A DNA stretch of 64,000 nt, from contig CM043963.1 of the NCBI GenBank assembly GCA_014529385.2, positions 79,198,412 to 79,262,411 of the forward strand, in the 5' to 3' direction. A program made the translations under genes and the position numbers. The notes under the pieces are model-generated. The model saw only the letters and a program-made list of their open reading frames with translations, had not been told where the DNA came from and did no database searches. This document shows positions 1-11,397 of the stretch, in pieces; position 1 is the stretch's first letter; each line of letters opens with the position of its first letter. This DNA is from Adiantum capillus-veneris (lineage: Eukaryota > Streptophyta > Polypodiopsida > Polypodiales > Pteridaceae).

Positions 1-658
1 ATTTTGCACATACAAGAGTTATCATAGACGAATAATCCACATGATGTGAATTTCTATCTCTTTCACTCTATGAGATCAATTGAAATTAGCGTATGGATTA
101 GCCGTAAAATACACTTGCAACAATGTATAGTGTTTCTCTTTGGCCCAGAAAGGCTCAATGAAATACTTCTTTCACCGGATCCCATCATACTACCCCTTAT
201 AGACTATAACTTTTATTTTGACATAAGTGTACTTATCTTCTTGCTATGAACCAAGAGGATTTGTACACACAGCTAATCCCAATCACTAGACAAGACATAT
301 ACATTATGGTAAGCACAAAATTACAATTCCAAAGAACAATTTGTAGCTTGTTTGATCGGCAAAGATTGAACGCCATTAACTCATCTATTAACCCTTTCAT
401 ATTACCCATGATACGATATGACCATAGCCTTGATGTTTTCATCTTTGTAATGTTTGACATTCTCTTTTGTGTTCATTCTTTGTATGTGTGAGTGCAAGAG
501 AGAAAGAGTGGGACTTATTTGATTTCTCTTCCTTCCAAACCCTAGACTTCATAGCATCTATGGTATAACTCCTTCATATAGTTTTTGGAGTTCTCTCACA
601 AACTCTCACAGCCAAAAGCCCAGTGCTTTCCTGACAAGAGTGCAAATTTCTTGACAAC
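1..658. other. Unassigned AT-rich sequence at the window edge, upstream of a gag fragment
   Basis: No recognisable gene or RNA. Positions 530-658 directly precede the gag-like reading frame and may be the leader of the outer Gypsy element whose 5' LTR would lie outside the window. I see no LTR end or primer-binding site here, so this assignment is inference only. Confidence 0.4.
46..460 (+). repeat. Possible diverged tandem duplication (unit about 200-245 bp)
   Basis: Two consecutive short frames (46-249 and 246-491) translate to peptides that align over about 45 residues, sharing spaced motifs such as LF..(E/Q)RLN and P.ILP.I.Y. The DNA is only moderately similar. This suggests an old tandem duplication rather than two genes. 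It could also be chance similarity of AT-rich DNA. Confidence 0.3.
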
Positions 659-955
659 GTGTCAATGAGACAACAGGGACAACCCATGTATAGATATTCT
701 CCAAACATAGAACCAGTTCAGAAACCACCTATGGCGATGGAGAGACCACAACCCATATTAGGCCAGCAATTGCCACTACCAGGATGCAATGTTGTACTAC
801 TCAAGTACATGATTCCTAAAGAGCAAGTGAATGAGAAGGTTCTATCACCAATCATGCCATATAATGAGGCAAGCTCTGTAACTGTGGAAGTAGAGGGAAA
901 GTGGTATACTCAATCGACACTCGGGGGTGCACTATGTAATCATCTTAATGTATAA
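659..955 (+). pseudogene. gag-like N-terminal fragment of the outer Gypsy element
   Basis: A 98-residue open frame, proline- and glutamine-rich at its start (ATG at 665), containing the stretch LPGCNVVLLKYM and a short YTQSTLGGA motif. It ends at a stop and the downstream 300 bases are AT-rich and non-coding. Assignment to gag rests on position upstream of the zinc-knuckle fragment at 1259-1669 and on general composition; no defining domain is complete. It could be part of a leader ORF instead. Confidence 0.35.
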
Positions 956-1258
956 CATGAGTTTGATAGGAGGGGTTTTAAAGTGCAAAAAATTTAGGCA
1001 ATTTAATAGAGATACATTAAAATAAGGGGTTTTCATATTCAATTTTGGAAAAAAATCCTAAAATAAGGGGTCATTTTATTCAATCATACATGTTAAAAGA
1101 GGAGTTTTTTTAATACCCCAAAAATGCACGTTATAAAGGGGGGTACTAAACGATGAACCCCTCGAGAATTGACACCTGTCACAATGGAACAAGTTTGCTA
1201 GACACCATCTGGTGCTACACCGGCCTACTTCATTGCAAACCAAGGGGCTAGACCACCC
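956..1258. other. AT-rich stretch separating two gag-like fragments
   Basis: Contains two loose direct copies of a motif reading aaataagggg followed by T-rich sequence (about 1020-1085). It looks like a small insertion or a decayed segment of the gag gene. No inverted termini or target duplication were found. Confidence 0.3.
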
Positions 1259-1920
1259 ATGAAAAAATCAATGCCTAAGCCAAAAACCGAGAATTTCCAT
1301 AACTACGGAGCAGATGACCACTGGAAAATTGATTGTCCTGAGGCAAATAAGAACATTAGACGGATCGAGGCATATTGTGCAAGATTGGGTCACAAGGGTG
1401 GACATTTTACAGAGGATTGTCCTAGGAATCCAATGAACAAAGAGAAGGCAACCATAAATATAGTTCAAGTAATGCCAAGTAGCTCATCAGAAGGAAAACC
1501 CATAGTTCCAATTTGGGTAGTTACTAGGCTCATGCTAGGAAGAATAGGCAAAAAAATGCAAGTGGGTCAGACGCACCCAGTGAATCCTCAAAAGACTCCA
1601 AAAAAGGATGACACAAACGATATGATCTTAGGAGACAAAAACAACGAAATGAAATTGAAGAGAAAGTGAAAAAGAAGGTAGAGGAAATGACAGAGATGCT
1701 ATCATTGGAATTTAAAGAAATGAAACCAAGGTTAGCATGATTTGTACTTGTGGACAAAATATACGGACCAATCAATGCAGCACTGGAAGCTTTCCAAGCG
1801 GGATTGAAAGCAGGTCAGACATTAGAAACTAAATGGAAAAATTACCCAACACATAACATGGAAGTTGCTAAACTAGAAGCTTTTAAAAACTCAGTGCAAA
1901 TCACACATTCCATGTTAGAG
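1259..1920 (+). pseudogene. gag nucleocapsid fragment with zinc-knuckle remnants (outer Gypsy)
   Basis: The frame 1259-1669 holds two degenerate CCHC knuckles in tandem. The first reads NYGADDHWKIDC and has lost its first cysteines; the second reads EAYCARLGHKGGHFTEDC and has lost the second cysteine. This tandem order, followed by a Ser-rich then Lys/Glu-rich segment, is normal for a retrotransposon nucleocapsid that binds element RNA. After the stop at 1669 the reading frame continues with coding-like sequence to 1920, where the LTR of the inner element begins. The gene is broken by stops and by that insertion. Confidence 0.6.
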
Positions 1921-2801
1921 TGTTAGCTGTAAGCTAACATAGCTCAAAAACACTTTTGTACTAACATCTTTTATGAGCCCTACTTTGTAAAACATCATTT
2001 TTTGTATAATCTAGAAGCTGATTTAGTGAATTACTTTGTGAATTGGAGCTGAGGCTATATGCTTCCAAGTTGTACCCATTTTATTCTATCTTTAGGGCTC
2101 ATATAAGTTAATTCTGACCTAAAAACCTTGGCTAAGGTATAAAAGCCAATTTTGTAAATTTTTTCTCAAGTTTTTGGATAATGTAAACAGTGAGTACTCT
2201 TGTAGTGCTCTCTTTGCTGTCTCTCTAGAGCTCTATCTCCCTATTGGATTATGTGTTTGGTTAGCCATCTATCCCATTGTAATCCTAGGTGAAAGCTCTA
2301 TGCAACAAGGTAAGCCATTGTGGTAGTTTCATTGTATTTGTGGTCGCCAACCCACCTCTTGATTTAGTTCATAACACAAGATTTAAGCACCTAAACTGAA
2401 AATTAGTTATAGAAGAGGTGTTAGGGCATCAATGCTAAGCTATCCATCACATTTTGAACCAAAAATGACTAGGTCAAAAATGCACTACTATAAATAATCG
2501 TGATTTTTGCAAGATACCCAAAGTGAGTTAAGGTCCTAGTTTAGTGTATCTAGGTCTTGAGACTACTTGTCCTATCAATTTGGTAAGGATTGGAAGTGGT
2601 AAGTCCAAGAAATGAGCAAATTTAGCTCGTCAAATAGCAACTAGCTTTTGATACTCACGTCTATTAAAGTGTAGCTTCTAAATGAGATAGATAGATATGT
2701 TTTCCAGGAGTTTGACACTCTCTCATAGCTTCCATGCACTAGTCAAGTCCGCTTCATCCCATGGATTAACAATTATGTTCGTGGTCCTTGCTATGTATGC
2801 A
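1921..2801 (+). repeat. 5' LTR of the inner Tat-like element
   Basis: Starts TGTTAGCTG and ends near CTATGTATGCA. It is homologous over its length to 10001-10806 plus 15987-16040, with many substitutions and indels, indicating an old insertion. A GGTATAAAAGCC block near 2135 is a plausible TATA box because it is one of the best conserved segments between the two LTRs. Confidence 0.75.
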
Positions 2802-2805
2802 ATAT

Positions 2806-2825
2806 TTGGCATTGTTGCCGGGGAA
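2806..2825 (+). other. Primer-binding-site-like sequence of the inner element
   Basis: The sequence TTGGCATTGTTGCCGGGGAA lies four bases after the LTR. It closely resembles the segment (TGGCGCCGTTGCCGGGGA type) that follows the 5' LTR of many plant Athila/Tat Gypsy elements. It differs by CG to TA-type changes, as expected from decay of methylated cytosines. Confidence 0.7.
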
Positions 2826-4144
2826 CAAAGTAACCTAAACTAGAGAAAACAAGAGTGAACATTGTCCTTGACTTCCTCTAGGTTACATAGAGTACCAACT
2901 TTCATTTTAAAACCGCTAGTTGGGGATTGTCGTCCTTAGCTACATAGAGGTAACTTGGGAGTAAAGGTACTTGCCAAGAACCTTTTTAGGATTAGAACTA
3001 GTTTGTTAGAATAGCTTGACAAATAGAGTGCATCAAAGTCTAGAGTTAAAGCTTGCCAAAAATGGAAGAAAACAAGAAAACAGTGCAAGTGAACACTTTC
3101 CACCACCCATAATCAACAACCATTAGGAGTAGGGTAAGTAGACTCTAAGAAGGATTCCTTATTCAGTCCATAATCCAAATGAGTAATCCTTGAGATTGTT
3201 TTGGTGGATTTTGGAGTTTTAGATTCTACGAGTCTAATAGCAACTCAATTATTCAACCAAACTAAGGTTTAAATTAGAGATTTTGATTAAGTTATCCATA
3301 TGAAACCTTAAGTTGGAAGATGTACATGAGGTAAGTTTATAAAAGTTTGCAAAAATACATATTATTTTCTTCCACTTGAGTATTCTGAGAGAATTTCATT
3401 CTAACTCCAGAAAAGTGCTTCGAAAGTGTTTGTAATAGACTATATAAGGTCACAGTATTCAAAATTTCCCAAAACAACTCATAAGAAAATAATTTTGATT
3501 ATTTTCTATTGTTGGACTTTGGCAACATTTGCTAAGATTGAGTCTAGCACTATACCATACATGCCTATATGAGTGATTTGTGTGATTTTGACCATAGTTG
3601 AGCTCAAAACTTGTACTAGATCTTACTTGGTCACTAGCACATTGAAAAGTGTTGTGACACTTAGCAAAATTGTTCCAAATCTAGTGAAACTTGGCCAAGG
3701 GGCTAGTAAGAACAAGTACTACCAAGTCAATACCTCAAAGTTGGGAAAAACCACCAGAAATGAACAACAAAAGAAAATAATAGCGATTATTTTCTACTGC
3801 TATCCAAAGACTATCTTTTTGCACATTTGCGAAGTACAGAGTGAGAACAAGCTCTTAGGAGATCACTTGTCAAGTTTGGACTAGTTTGGATACAAGGAGC
3901 TACTTAAAAACTGGACTTGTCTAGCACTTTGAAGGTTGCGGATATGTAACTGATCATTGCTTACACTTAATGCACATTGAGATGAGTGATAATTTGTTGT
4001 TAAGAGACTGGCTTTCTTAAGTAAAGTAATCTTGATTTCTATTAGGGTCTACTAATTGAACTTTGAAACTTGATAGGTGCAAGTGGATTGTAGCAAGGGC
4101 ATCTAAGGAGATAGTTGACAACCAAATCCTGATAGCTTGGGAGT
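2826..4144 (+). other. Non-coding leader of the inner element
   Basis: About 1.3 kb without a convincing frame; the small frame 3573-3884 has no recognisable features. Two segments around 3470-3530 and 3760-3830 share a block with AAGAAAATAA and GATTATTTTCTA, so part of the leader is an old direct repeat of about 290-bp spacing. Confidence 0.4.
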
Positions 4145-5336
4145 ATGATCTGTAAGTTTCTTTCAGGATGGGTAAGTATAATTTTCTCAGATCTCGTACG
4201 CCTTTATGAACCTTCGATTAGGGAGAGTAATAGAAACCTTGGACTCTTAGGTGAGACTGCTAGTAGAGTGTCTACAAAAGAGGGTGTAAACCAAGGAGAA
4301 CCATTAGGAACTATTGTTGAGGAAGTGCCAGACACCTACTCAGATTCCACATCCAGTATTTCTCCCTATTCTACTCAATCGGTGGTTGGAATTTCAATGC
4401 TCTATAAGCACATACTAACCTTTTACAAGACCAATTTCCATGGGGCGCAGGTCTACGTGGACACTAATGAAGAGTATGATTTTTGTATTGATGATCCATG
4501 ACATTGTATTTGAGGAAGAAGTTAGGACAAGCAAGCATGGAAACATATTTATGGATAGGAATGGGATGCAATACATGAAGGCTATAAATCTTGAAGTGAT
4601 TGACAAGTGGGGATTAGAAGTTGACACTATAATCCTTGATATAACTACCAAGGAAGGACCAACTATTCTAGAATTTAAGGGATATGAACAAGTGGACATG
4701 AAACCACTTAAACGGATCAAAACAGATAATCCTCAACTAGGAGTTTATTGTTGGGAGGATGGTAATGCCAAGGCCTTACTATGGACTTTCCACACAAAGC
4801 CATGGTAGCTAATGCCTCTTAAGATAGTATATGTCTTCAAAATCAAGGAGAAAGGATCAGCACAACTCCCTCAATACCTCTTAAGGGATTGTTATAACAA
4901 TAGTTTTGTAATGATGACTCCTAGTGAGGTGAAGTAGGCAAAATACCAAGGATACTCAATTGGAGATTGGATCCTAGGTGTAGAACCCAAGGTAAACAAA
5001 GAAGAAGTTGAACCAGGACACTCCATTGGAAGTAGAACCCACGACAAGGGGAGATAATCTGATCTAAATCATAGAAAACCAAGTGACACCAAGGCCACGA
5101 CAGGGCACATGAATCGCCATTTCCAACTGATTGGTTTGAAGGATTGGAACCGGGAACTACCACGTGTAGAGCTACAAGAGTAGCACAAAATCACTTTGGT
5201 GTTGTTCAAACCCATGAAGCTATAACTATGGAAGTAGACGATGACAATGATATGGAATGGGAGATAGCTTTAGAATGCTCTGATATGGATGAAATAGGTG
5301 ATATGATTGGTGTGTTTGATGGAGATGAATATGTAT
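4145..5336 (+). pseudogene. Unrecognised plus-strand ORF remnant in the 5' half of the inner element
   Basis: Overlapping frames 4145-4501 and 4440-4808, then shorter open segments to 5336, read as one acidic, coding-like sequence with shifts and stops (for example EYDFCIDDP then HDIVFEEEV, later VYCWEDGNAKALLW and a run rich in Asp/Glu/Met near 5230-5330). I recognise no domain. By position, between primer site and the antisense gene, it could be a gag relic or an extra ORF such as the one Ogre-type Tat elements carry before gag. It could equally be captured host sequence. Confidence 0.35.
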
Positions 5337-5415
5337 GACTTAAGGTCTATAAGTTTTTCTCGCTGTGAGTATGTGAAAATTATGACACATTGCCATTTTA
5401 CACTACAACATGTTC

Positions 5416-5534
<119 letters not shown>

Positions 5535-5698
5535 AAGTTACTTTTGCAATAAGAGTCATAATTACAGCTAGATGAAGTGTAATACAATTTGTTTGATCAA
5601 GAATACAAAATGGACAATTTAGGGGATAAATGACAAGCTGTGATTACAAAAACTGTAGCCCTTCACCAAAATAGATAGGGGTAAAGTGAGAGAACTGC

Positions 5699-8117
5699 TC
5701 AACCCAAAGATTGAGTTAGCTCATTGGATTGAGTTAGCTCATTGAGTAGTTCGTCTATGTCAAACTCAGCACTTCCCGGTGTAGGAGATGGGCCTGGAGG
5801 TCCTTGCTGCGAAGGATTAGCCTGATATAGAAATGGTCTATAGAGTGTTGCATATTGTTGCAGCTTGACTTGGGCCTCTGATAGCTCTATCTCAAGCTCA
5901 AGGATTCTGTCGTTCAAAATATTAGGTGTCTCTCCTTGTCTTGCAAGATCTTTCCCTTGGCTGGCCAATGCAATGAGTGTCTCTGATTCTTTGGGAAGCA
6001 GTGTTCGTTTTCATGCCGTTTGCGTGGAGGCATTGGATTTTTGGTGTGACTTGAAACCACTTTCTTTGCAATCTAACCATGCCCAACGCTAGAGTTTTTG
6101 GGGTGTTCTAACTAATCCACATGTCTCCCAAGGATGTCATGAACATAGCATTGTTGTATAAAGTAGAGTGACATTCAGTTGTTGCTTGGCATAACTCTCT
6201 CTCGATCTATGAATCTCCGTAGCAACACTCATGCGAGTCCTTTGTGCTGCAAATCTAATAGCTTTACACGAATTGATTCCTTGGCATTGCCACTAATTTG
6301 AAATAAATGTTGGCACACAAAGTGGCTTGGATAGAGCTTCCTGCACTCCTTAATTTTGAGAGGCTCGGAACCCGGACTCGTCCTCTTCAATCTGTGCAAT
6401 AGCTTAGAGATCTTTCTCCTGGTCATAACGCTCTCTCTCCTTTGTAGATGGCTTGTGCTTCAGCGTGGTTAAGTTCTTCTTCCATATCTGTCAATCAAGC
6501 GAACATGTCATCATGAGAGAGATTTTTCGTAAAGTTAACAGGTTATCACTTTCAAATCTTCAAAGAAATAGACATGATAACTTAATCTTGTAGCAATAAA
6601 CAGACATAATATTTATCACCATGTCGTTGGAAAGAGACGAGATAACTTGATCAATTCTATAATTTACAAGCGCAACTAAAGAGGATAATAAATAATTCAT
6701 CACTTCAATCATCAGTTGGTCGTAGACCAGAAATAATTACAATGTCATAGCCCACTCTATGGGCACCGTTTAGACATAGGGAAATATCAAAAGCCTTAGG
6801 TCAAGCTAAGGGATTGTTTTGCTTGCCACTCTCAAGGTGGGTAAGTACATTGCCTAAGAAATCCCTTTTGTTTTGATCTTGTGGAACTTCCATGCACTTC
6901 AAGAGTCGTTTACAAGTATGACACATGGAGAAGATATCCATGGCTTTATTCCAGGGAAGGGCATTAGTAGATATGCATTCAAGGGCAACCCATGGAGAAT
7001 CTCTCTCGCTCTGCTTTCTAGTTTCTATTTGAAGTTGTGGAGAGGAGGTAAGGATGCCATCATTCTGGTCTTTGTACATGACCCCCAATCCACAATGCCT
7101 ACATAGAGGACCTTTTGTCCAAAGTGAAGCATCATGTTGCGGGAGTGAAGATCATTGTGGGGATAGTCGTGCACATGTAGATACTTTAGGGACTAAAGAA
7201 GAGCGTTTATTAGCTATAAAATGTTATTTTGGAATTACTCTATTGTTCCTTCTTGACTACATAATCGTGAATGGCAGGTTGATTGCCATCTGCAGTGCAC
7301 TCTCTTATCCCACTGCTCTACATGGCCGCCATTCCAAAAACGTGAAATGAGCATTGGACGCTCTATGTGTGGTGGACCATGGCAAGTGAATAAATAATGT
7401 GGTCATGAGCGATGTCCAAAGTTGTGGCTTTGTCCTTGACCTATTGATCCACTGTGGGTCCATGCAAGTGGACTTTGATGATTTTTGCTGCATACAGTGG
7501 CTTTTTAAATGCACGGTGTGTGACACCTACAAGCTTCATTGTAGCCCATCTCCCTTCTCCCAGCTATGGAGCCAGTATGTTGAAGACTGTGATTTATGGA
7601 AAAAGATATAATATAGGGGGGAGTTGAGACTGATCGAGAGCAAGAGTGGCACTAGCAGGAGACTCTATTCTAACCGTAGTCTCTGGCTCTACAGAAGCAT
7701 CAAAAGAGCTGACTTCCACTCTCGTGTGCTTTGTTGCTCTTTCTAGCTTTCCCTTGCTCTTGAACTCAGTATACAATTGTTGTACAAGTTGTATGCGAGT
7801 AGCTACACCTGGCAAAGTAATGATTTGAGGATTTTTTAGATCTTGAAAAATCTTAGCACTTTGTCCAATAGACTGCTTGACCATGTTCAATAATGAACCT
7901 AAATTCATTAGAGATATGTCAAAAGTAGCGGGCGTAAATGCATGTTGAAGCTGCTCAAAGACAGACTTCGCTAAGGCCTCTGTGAATCGGTATACTGTTT
8001 TGGATCAGAGTGGTTTAGGCAACGACGAATCTCAGGTTCTAACATGTGATAAAAGTGACATATTATCACTTTGAAGACGAATTTTTGTTGATGTTTTGCC
8101 AGCTTAATATCCACCAT
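5699..8117 (-). pseudogene. Antisense protein-kinase-like gene inside the inner LTR element (degenerate)
   Basis: Reading the minus strand from 8117, coding-like blocks occur in order. An N-terminal helical region occupies 8117-7594 (ATG at 8117; contains FTEALAKSVFEQLQHAF). A kinase N-lobe strand with the lysine motif PLYAAKIIKV lies at 7536-7474. A catalytic loop HNDLHSRN is at 7159-7136, followed in frame by YVGIVDWG at about 7082-7105 in place of the usual DFG. Then come PWVALE (6995-6976; APE region), DIFSM (about 6940) and TCKRLL, ending at 6801. Further open segments are 6426-6229 and a C-terminal coiled coil with a Pro/Gly-rich acidic tail (5968-5699). Frameshifts and stops separate the blocks, or some gaps are introns. 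The HxDxxxxN loop and metal-binding Asp survive. The gene opposes the element's direction and ends about 2 kb before its 3' LTR. Tat-lineage elements are known to carry antisense ORFs there; a kinase is not a content I know for them. Confidence 0.65.
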
Positions 8118-8454
8118 ATCTGCAATATATAATTTTATAACATAAATGTTGTCAAAGAAGAGAGGAAACTATCAAATTTGTGTCATATTTGTTAATCCAT
8201 ATTCCATACACAATTTGACTTGATTCATAGCAAACGACGATATATTATGATTGAAATAGATACATTGTACAATAGAGAGGAGAATACACAAAGAGAGAGA
8301 TGAAGAGAGGTGAACAGGCCAAGAGTGTGAGGTATGCTCATCACAAGAATTGGACCCTGTTACATAATACATGTAAATGATCAAAGCATGAATGTGAACA
8401 AACCATCTGGTGTGAGGTACACTCAACAAAAGTCCTTGATGTTGTTGTAATGTT

Positions 8455-8925
8455 GATTGATAGTTTAATCAATCTAATCCTTGATGAAGTGTGTGGAACA
8501 CACAACACAACCAACATTGAAAAATTTAAAAATCTCAAATGGCGGTCAAACATTGTACATTTTTACATCCAAGACAACACCAAGTCATCTACTAATGAGT
8601 CGCGTATCTACGAATCAGAAAGTACAAGGCGTGTCATGCTAAGATGAAGAGGGAATAGGTATGCATCTCTCCACTCTTAGGTAGACAAACATATCCATCA
8701 TATTTCTATGTAGTAAGAACAATGATGTGACTTAATCCAATCTCTGATGAAGTGTGTGGAACTCACAACACAAACATCAACGGCAGATAACTTAACAATC
8801 AAGTCATCTAGTGATGAACAATGACGTGTCTTTGGAGTTCAAAACACAAGAGTAACTAGTGTGTCACACAATGATGAAGAGGGCATAAACTATGTATCTC
8901 TCCACTCTTTGTTTGACTAAAAACA
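8455..8925. repeat. Degenerate tandem repeat, two units of about 215-270 bp
   Basis: Unit 1 starts near 8462 and unit 2 near 8731. Both contain GATGAAGTGTGTGGAAC followed by CACAACACAA, then CAAGTCATCTA, a CGTGTC block, GATGAAGAGGG and CATCTCTCCACTCTT in the same order. The spacing differs because of indels. Located upstream of the 3' LTR of the inner element. Confidence 0.7.
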
Positions 8926-8984
8926 ATCTTGTATGTACGTGAAACAAACGATAATTTGAGCTGATCTAAAATTGAGTAGCCTAT

Positions 8985-9280
8985 AGGTCACTCTAGAGTG
9001 AGAGGTGTAACATCATACCTCCTGCACACCACGAGTCGACCACTAAATCCTAAACGCAGCCCTGTGGTAAGAGATAAACAATTGCACCACACAAGCGACA
9101 AACTAAGTATGTCCTAAAACCCTTCTCTGCAGTGAGCCAAGTGGCTGCACAACACGAGAAAAGTGACTAACTTCTACACACTTCTGGAGTGAACCGGATG
9201 GCTACACACCACGAAGTGGCCTATAACCTGCAAGACAACTCTGTGGTGAGAGTAAAACAACTGCACCACACGAGTCTGGC
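8985..9280. repeat. Degenerate short tandem repeat, about five units of 50-65 bp
   Basis: Successive units contain a variant of CTGTGGTGAGAG, a short A-rich spacer and TGCACCACACGAG (for example near 9000-9040, 9058-9097, 9125-9163, 9185-9225 and 9240-9275). The array lies in the 3' untranslated zone of the inner element, where plant Tat-type elements often carry hypervariable tandem repeats. Confidence 0.65.
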
Positions 9281-9986
9281 ACAAGACACAAAAACAAGTT
9301 AGAAAAGATCAAGACAAGTTGAAAATTTTACCTCAAGCTCTGCCTGCCGTAATATCCTCCTCAAGCTCTGGCACTACTTTCAATCAAAATCGGCTCAAGC
9401 TCTAGAACTGGTTTCAAATCAAAGCTGACGACGGTTTCTTATATAAGATTTTTTTTTATCGAAAGCCTTTTCGATCAAAAGATATTTGGATCGAAAGAAA
9501 GAGAAATAAAACGGCAATACGGTGATAATACAAGATTTTGATGTACAATGGTGTTTTATACGTATATATTTTTCACTATGGGCGTATAAATGCAACCCAG
9601 GCCTGAACAAGCAAGATCCCATGGATGTCCTTTTTAGAAGGTAACAGAGGCTTGTGCTATGATTTGAGTGGGAAACCTTCAGAATAAGTTCTTTACGGCT
9701 TCTATGCGAGATGTATGTTCTTGCCATCAAGCAATATGTTGGCATTCAAAGAAGCTTTTTACACAGAATTCTTCACATGGCGTACAAAGATTTTTGGGCC
9801 ATTGATCAGCTATAGAATTCAGCCATAGAATTCAAAAATAAACTCATATTTATTTTTTGCAAGTCCCTGAGAAATAAGGACACATCAAATATCAAAAAGC
9901 GCTTCAAGCACTTAAAGACCGCCTCGAGAGCTGTCAACCCAAAAACTATTTCAGTCCATGAAACTGTATCAAGGGATGACACAGTC
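9281..9986. other. Unassigned 3' untranslated region of the inner element
   Basis: Short minus-strand frames (9419-9745, 9806-10012) show no recognisable features. A loose direct repeat of CAAGCTCTG occurs near 9330-9410. Nothing else is supportable. Confidence 0.4.
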
Positions 9987-10000
9987 AAGGAGGGGGGAAA
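9987..10000 (+). other. Polypurine tract of the inner element
   Basis: The run AAGGAGGGGGGAAA directly abuts the TGTTAGC start of the right-hand LTR, as expected for the plus-strand primer of a plus-oriented LTR retrotransposon. Confidence 0.8.
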
Positions 10001-10806
10001 TGTTAGCAGCAAGTTAACCCATAAAATTGTAAAAACACTTATTCTTTTGATAAATCGATAATATTATAACTCCTATTTGCCAAGTGGATATTGTAATCTA
10101 TGAGCCGGAGCTATAAGCTTCTAAATTGTATCAATTTATCCTTAGTTAGAGCTCCCAGATGATTAGTTTTTGACCAAATAAACCTTAGCTAAGGTATAAA
10201 AGCCAATTTTTTAAAGTTAATTTCAAGTTTTGGATAAGAAATACACAGCATGAGCTTACGGTGCTCACTTCTCTACTTCTCTTGCTTTCTTCTTCCTTGT
10301 CGGTTGTCACATTGCAGTGTCTTCTGTTGCATTGCAACCACTGGTAAGATCTCTACGCATTGATGTAAACATATCATGATAAATTGTAGATTTTGGCGTC
10401 ACCAACCTATGGCCTAATTTTGTCATAAGTAGGAATTTAAGCTAGGAATCCATAAAGTAAGCATAGGTGAGGTATTGGACATCATTGCTAAGCATTTAGA
10501 TACATTCGGGGTCAAAAATGACTAGGTCAAAATCTCACTATTGTTAATAATTTCACTTTTTTCACTTCATCAAAATTCAGATTTCAGACCATAAAGATGT
10601 GTGCTTAGGTCTTATATACTTGTCTTAGAAGTTTCGTAACATTCGGATATTGTTTGATAATGTAACAATCATGTTTTGTCTGTTGATTAGTGACTAGCTT
10701 TTGATGACTTAGGTCATTTGAGTGTAGCTTGTGTTAGATGCGAGTTGTATTTTGTTTTCCAAGAGATTGGCACCCACTTGTAGCCTCTATGCACTAGTCG
10801 GTCAAT
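10001..10806 (+). repeat. 3' LTR of the inner element, first part (interrupted)
   Basis: Begins TGTTAGCAGC and aligns with 1921 onward. It contains the conserved TATAAAAGCCAATTTT block at about 10195-10212 and a TGACTAGGTCAAAA block shared with the 5' LTR. It is split at 10806 by Copia-1A and resumes at 15987. Confidence 0.75.
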
Positions 10807-11035
10807 TGTTACCATATACATGTGGTAGTGATGTGTGTGAACACACTAGGACCGCCGGGGCATTTTTTCCCTCTTTAGGAGGTTTTTTCCCCCGTGCATT
10901 GTATATACGCCCATCACTCTAGGGCTATCTATCTTTCCATTGCACACTAAGTAACACACTCTCTATTGTGTGCCTTGAGCTTCCTTTGTCTTCTCCAAGT
11001 TGTGTGTGTGTTTCTCTGCAACCCTAATTCCAACA
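10807..11035 (+). repeat. 5' LTR of Copia-1A (229 bp)
   Basis: A short LTR for a plant Copia. It carries palindromic GTGTGTGAACACAC, a T-run/C-run block and a TGTATATACGCC segment that may be the TATA region. It is near-identical to the LTRs of copy B at 33628 and 44183. Confidence 0.95.
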
Positions 11036-11037
11036 AT

Positions 11038-11049
11038 TGGTATCAGAGC
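11038..11049 (+). other. Primer-binding site (initiator Met-tRNA type) of Copia-1A
   Basis: TGGTATCAGAGC, two bases after the LTR, is the standard plant Copia primer site complementary to the 3' end of initiator Met-tRNA. Confidence 0.95.
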
Positions 11050-11397
11050 AGGTCACGTCCTCCCGGGCTTAGTCGCCAGCTGCTCCAGCACACGCCTACT
11101 CACTTTCTCCGATTTTAGTGAGCTTTGGCGAGCGTTCGCAGGTCGACATATATTTTGGGTGAGCTCAAAGAGAGCGGTCTGCTCAGAATTTTGATTTGGG
11201 CTCATTTCGGCCTCCGTTTCCACTACAGGCAGTACTGCACAGGTTGTTTTGTCATTTTGTGCAGAATTTTTGTCGGTGCCATTTTCTGCATAATAGGTGA
11301 CTTATAGTCTTCTATGGTTTGTGCTATATAGCACAGGTTGTTCCCGCTCCGTTTCTCCTATTTTCGGGGAGTTTTCACATCAGGTGCAGCATTTACC

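Noticed and set aside
1916-1920. Target duplication for the inner Tat-like element
   Set aside because: TAGAG and ATAAG do not match convincingly.
10802-10806. Perfect target duplication for Copia-1A
   Set aside because: TCAAT and TCAGC match at only three of five positions; reported as a decayed duplication.
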